DNA of 6,804 nt from Candidatus Campylobacter infans (GTDB taxonomy: Bacteria > Campylobacterota > Campylobacteria > Campylobacterales > Campylobacteraceae): positions 1 to 6,804 of the forward strand of contig SPMW01000050.1 of the NCBI GenBank assembly GCA_009827235.1, read 5' to 3'. Shown piece by piece: positions 5,455 to 6,804 of this stretch (position 1 is its first letter; each line of letters opens with the position of its first letter). Below the pieces are notes generated by a model. That model was given only the letters and a program-made list of their open reading frames with translations. It did not search any database and was not told the origin of the DNA. Made by a program: the position numbers and the translations under genes.

Positions 5455-6365
5455 ATAGAAGAAATGCTTTATTATTTTTGGCTGGTTTTATGGCATTTTA
5501 CGCTAGTAAAACCCTAGCCAAACAAAACTCAAATTTTAAAATTCCTATAAAAATCGGCTTTTTACCCATAAGCGATCATTTAATAATCATCGCAAAAGAG
5601 CTTTTTGTAAGCCAAAATTACGAGCTTGTAGGCGTGAAATTTTCAAACTGGGCTGATATTAGCGAGGCATTAAGAGCTGGCGCGATTGATGGGGCGTTTT
5701 TGCTAGCTCCGCTTGGGCTAAATCTAAAAGCTAGTGGCGTAAATATCAAAGCTGTTTTAAGCGCACATAAAAACGGCTCAGCGCTTGTAGTAAATAAAAA
5801 TATAAATAATATAAATGATTTAAGCGGCAAAAAAATCGCCATCCCGTCACGATTTAGCATGCATTATTTTTTGCTAGATAAACTCTTAAATGATAATAAA
5901 ATTAGCGCACAAATCATCGATATGGCACCGCCTGAAATGCCTTTTGCGCTTGCAAGCAAGCAAATAGATGCTTATATCGTAGCAGAGCCTTTTGGGCAAA
6001 TTGGCGTAAAATTAGGCGCAAAAAATTTGCTTTTTAGCAAAGAAATAAAGCCAAATCATATTTGTTGTGTTTTAAATTTTAAAGATGAAATTTTAAACTT
6101 GCCAAATTTTAATGAAATTTTAAATGCCTTTAAAAACGCAGCCACTTTCATAGAGCAAAACACAAAAGAAAGCGCGATTTTAGGCAATAAAATAATGGCT
6201 CAAAAAGTTGAAATTTTAAACGATGTGCTAGGTAAAAAGCTAGTTAGTTATGATGATTTAAGTCTTAGCGAGCAGGATTTAAGCCAGCTAAGAGATTTTT
6301 TAGTGGCTAAAAATTTAGGTAGCAAAAATCTAGCAAGCCTAAATATAAAGGATTATTTGCTTTGA
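5451..6365 (+). CDS. ABC transporter periplasmic substrate-binding protein, NrtA/SsuA/TauA type
   Basis: A 304-residue binding protein of the nitrate/sulfonate/taurine superfamily, expected to capture its ligand in the periplasm and hand it to the permease encoded next. The N-terminus is a signal peptide: RR at 3-4 followed by a hydrophobic run to about 18 and a possible cut after TLA (23). The RRNALLF pattern resembles a Tat signal; there is no lipobox. The mature part shows the family layout: IGFLPISDHLIIIAKEL, NWADISEALRAGAIDGAFL, LSGKKIAIP, and IDAYIVAEPFGQIG. The start at 5451 (ATGA overlap with the preceding stop, AAGGA at 5439-5443) is preferred over ATG 5433, which would place six charged or polar residues before the signal and has no good ribosome site. 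Ligand unknown; sulfonate-type is a context guess. Confidence 0.88.
   Translation: MNRRNALLFLAGFMAFYASKTLAKQNSNFKIPIKIGFLPISDHLIIIAKELFVSQNYELVGVKFSNWADISEALRAGAIDGAFLLAPLGLNLKASGVNIKAVLSAHKNGSALVVNKNINNINDLSGKKIAIPSRFSMHYFLLDKLLNDNKISAQIIDMAPPEMPFALASKQIDAYIVAEPFGQIGVKLGAKNLLFSKEIKPNHICCVLNFKDEILNLPNFNEILNAFKNAATFIEQNTKESAILGNKIMAQKVEILNDVLGKKLVSYDDLSLSEQDLSQLRDFLVAKNLGSKNLASLNIKDYLL
6348..6352 (+). promoter_or_regulatory. Ribosome binding site for the TTG start of the permease
   Basis: AAGGA lies 9 nt before TTG 6362 and inside the end of the binding-protein gene. With the TTGA overlap this supports coupled translation and a TTG initiator. Confidence 0.6.
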
Positions 6366-6804
6366 AAATTTTAAAAATTTTATTTAGCATAGGCGTTTTT
6401 ATCGGCATTTGGGGGATGTTTTCAAATGAGCTAATTTCTAGCCCAAGGCAAAGTTTTGAAGCAATTATTGAGCTTTATAAGCTTGGCGCGCTACAAAATG
6501 GGCTTAAAGATTCGCTTGTGCGCTATATTTTAGGGCTTGGCATTGGCGTTAGTTTTGGCATTTTATTTGGCGGACTTTTGGGCTTTATGCCTAAATTAAA
6601 TGCTTTTATTAGTCCGGTTTTGGATTTATTAAGGCCTATTTCGCCTATTGCTTGGATACCGCTTGTGGTGATTATTTTTGGCATAGGCGATAAACCTACG
6701 ATTTTTATTATCGCTTATGCCGTGTTTTTCCCTGTGGTGCTTCTTAGCCTAAATGCCTTAAAGCAAGTCCCACGCGAGCTAATTTTAATAAGCAAAAATT
6801 TTGG
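6362..6804 (+). CDS. ABC transporter permease, SsuC/TauC/NrtB type (3' end beyond window)
   Basis: The first 147 residues of an inner-membrane permease of the sulfonate/nitrate/taurine importer family, truncated by the window edge (full family about 250). Visible: one hydrophobic segment near the N-terminus (about 3-20), a short periplasmic stretch with SSPRQSFEAI, then LVRYILGLGIGVSFGILFGG, the family hallmark RPISPIAWIPLVVIIFGIGD (91-110), a further membrane segment, and the beginning of the EAA loop that contacts the ATPase (LNALKQVPRELILISKNFG). The start is TTG 6362-6364, overlapping the previous stop as TTGA, with AAGGA at 6348-6352. It shares the transcript with the binding protein; an ATPase gene is expected next, outside the window. 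Confidence 0.9.
   Translation, partial: MKILKILFSIGVFIGIWGMFSNELISSPRQSFEAIIELYKLGALQNGLKDSLVRYILGLGIGVSFGILFGGLLGFMPKLNAFISPVLDLLRPISPIAWIPLVVIIFGIGDKPTIFIIAYAVFFPVVLLSLNALKQVPRELILISKNF

Noticed and set aside
6085..6220. Three copies of GAAATTTTAAA in the binding-protein gene
   Set aside because: Each encodes Glu-Ile-Leu in frame and the same word is common elsewhere in the window (for example near 1000); this is codon and dinucleotide bias, not a repeat element.
1..6804. CRISPR array, tRNA/rRNA gene, insertion sequence or attachment site
   Set aside because: I found no regularly spaced direct repeats, no cloverleaf or rRNA-like sequence, no transposase motif and no terminal repeats.

Overview
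The window looks like chromosomal DNA from a Campylobacter-type bacterium (Campylobacterota), and probably not C. jejuni. Support: AT-rich genes, short AT-rich intergenic regions, AAGGA-type ribosome sites, an extended -10 promoter (TGCTATACT) before pgi, a long G homopolymer inside a gene, and an adjacent pgi/dps pair. As I recall it, C. jejuni also has pgi next to dps. The species assignment is an inference from these traits; no database was searched.

Left part, minus strand. Positions 1-825 hold the start of a zinc alcohol dehydrogenase of the YahK/cinnamyl-alcohol-dehydrogenase type, cut by the window edge. It is visibly richer in GC than everything else here. Its promoter (867-902) has consensus -35 and -10 boxes held 19 bp apart with a small dyad in the spacer, the layout used by MerR-family activators. 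A 217-bp gap containing the terminator of the next gene separates it from a second minus-strand block, read in the order pgi (glucose-6-phosphate isomerase), a SAM methyltransferase carrying a C-terminal zinc ribbon, and dps (ferritin-like mini-ferritin). The methyltransferase contains an 11-G tract in its coding strand. The present length keeps the frame open; one G fewer or one more truncates the protein before the zinc ribbon, so this is a strong candidate for phase variation.

Right part, plus strand. A divergent region (3694-3861) carries the pgi promoter on one strand and, on the other, a consensus sigma-70 promoter followed by a perfect 10-bp inverted repeat at the expected transcription start. 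It drives a tightly packed operon: an OsmC-family protein, an acyl-CoA-dehydrogenase-fold flavoprotein that seems to lack the usual catalytic glutamate, a NrtA/SsuA/TauA-type substrate-binding protein and the matching permease, which runs off the window. Starts and stops overlap (ATGA, TTGA) or lie 9 nt apart. My inference is uptake and redox processing of a small, possibly sulfur-containing, organic compound under repressor control. The substrate cannot be read from the sequence.
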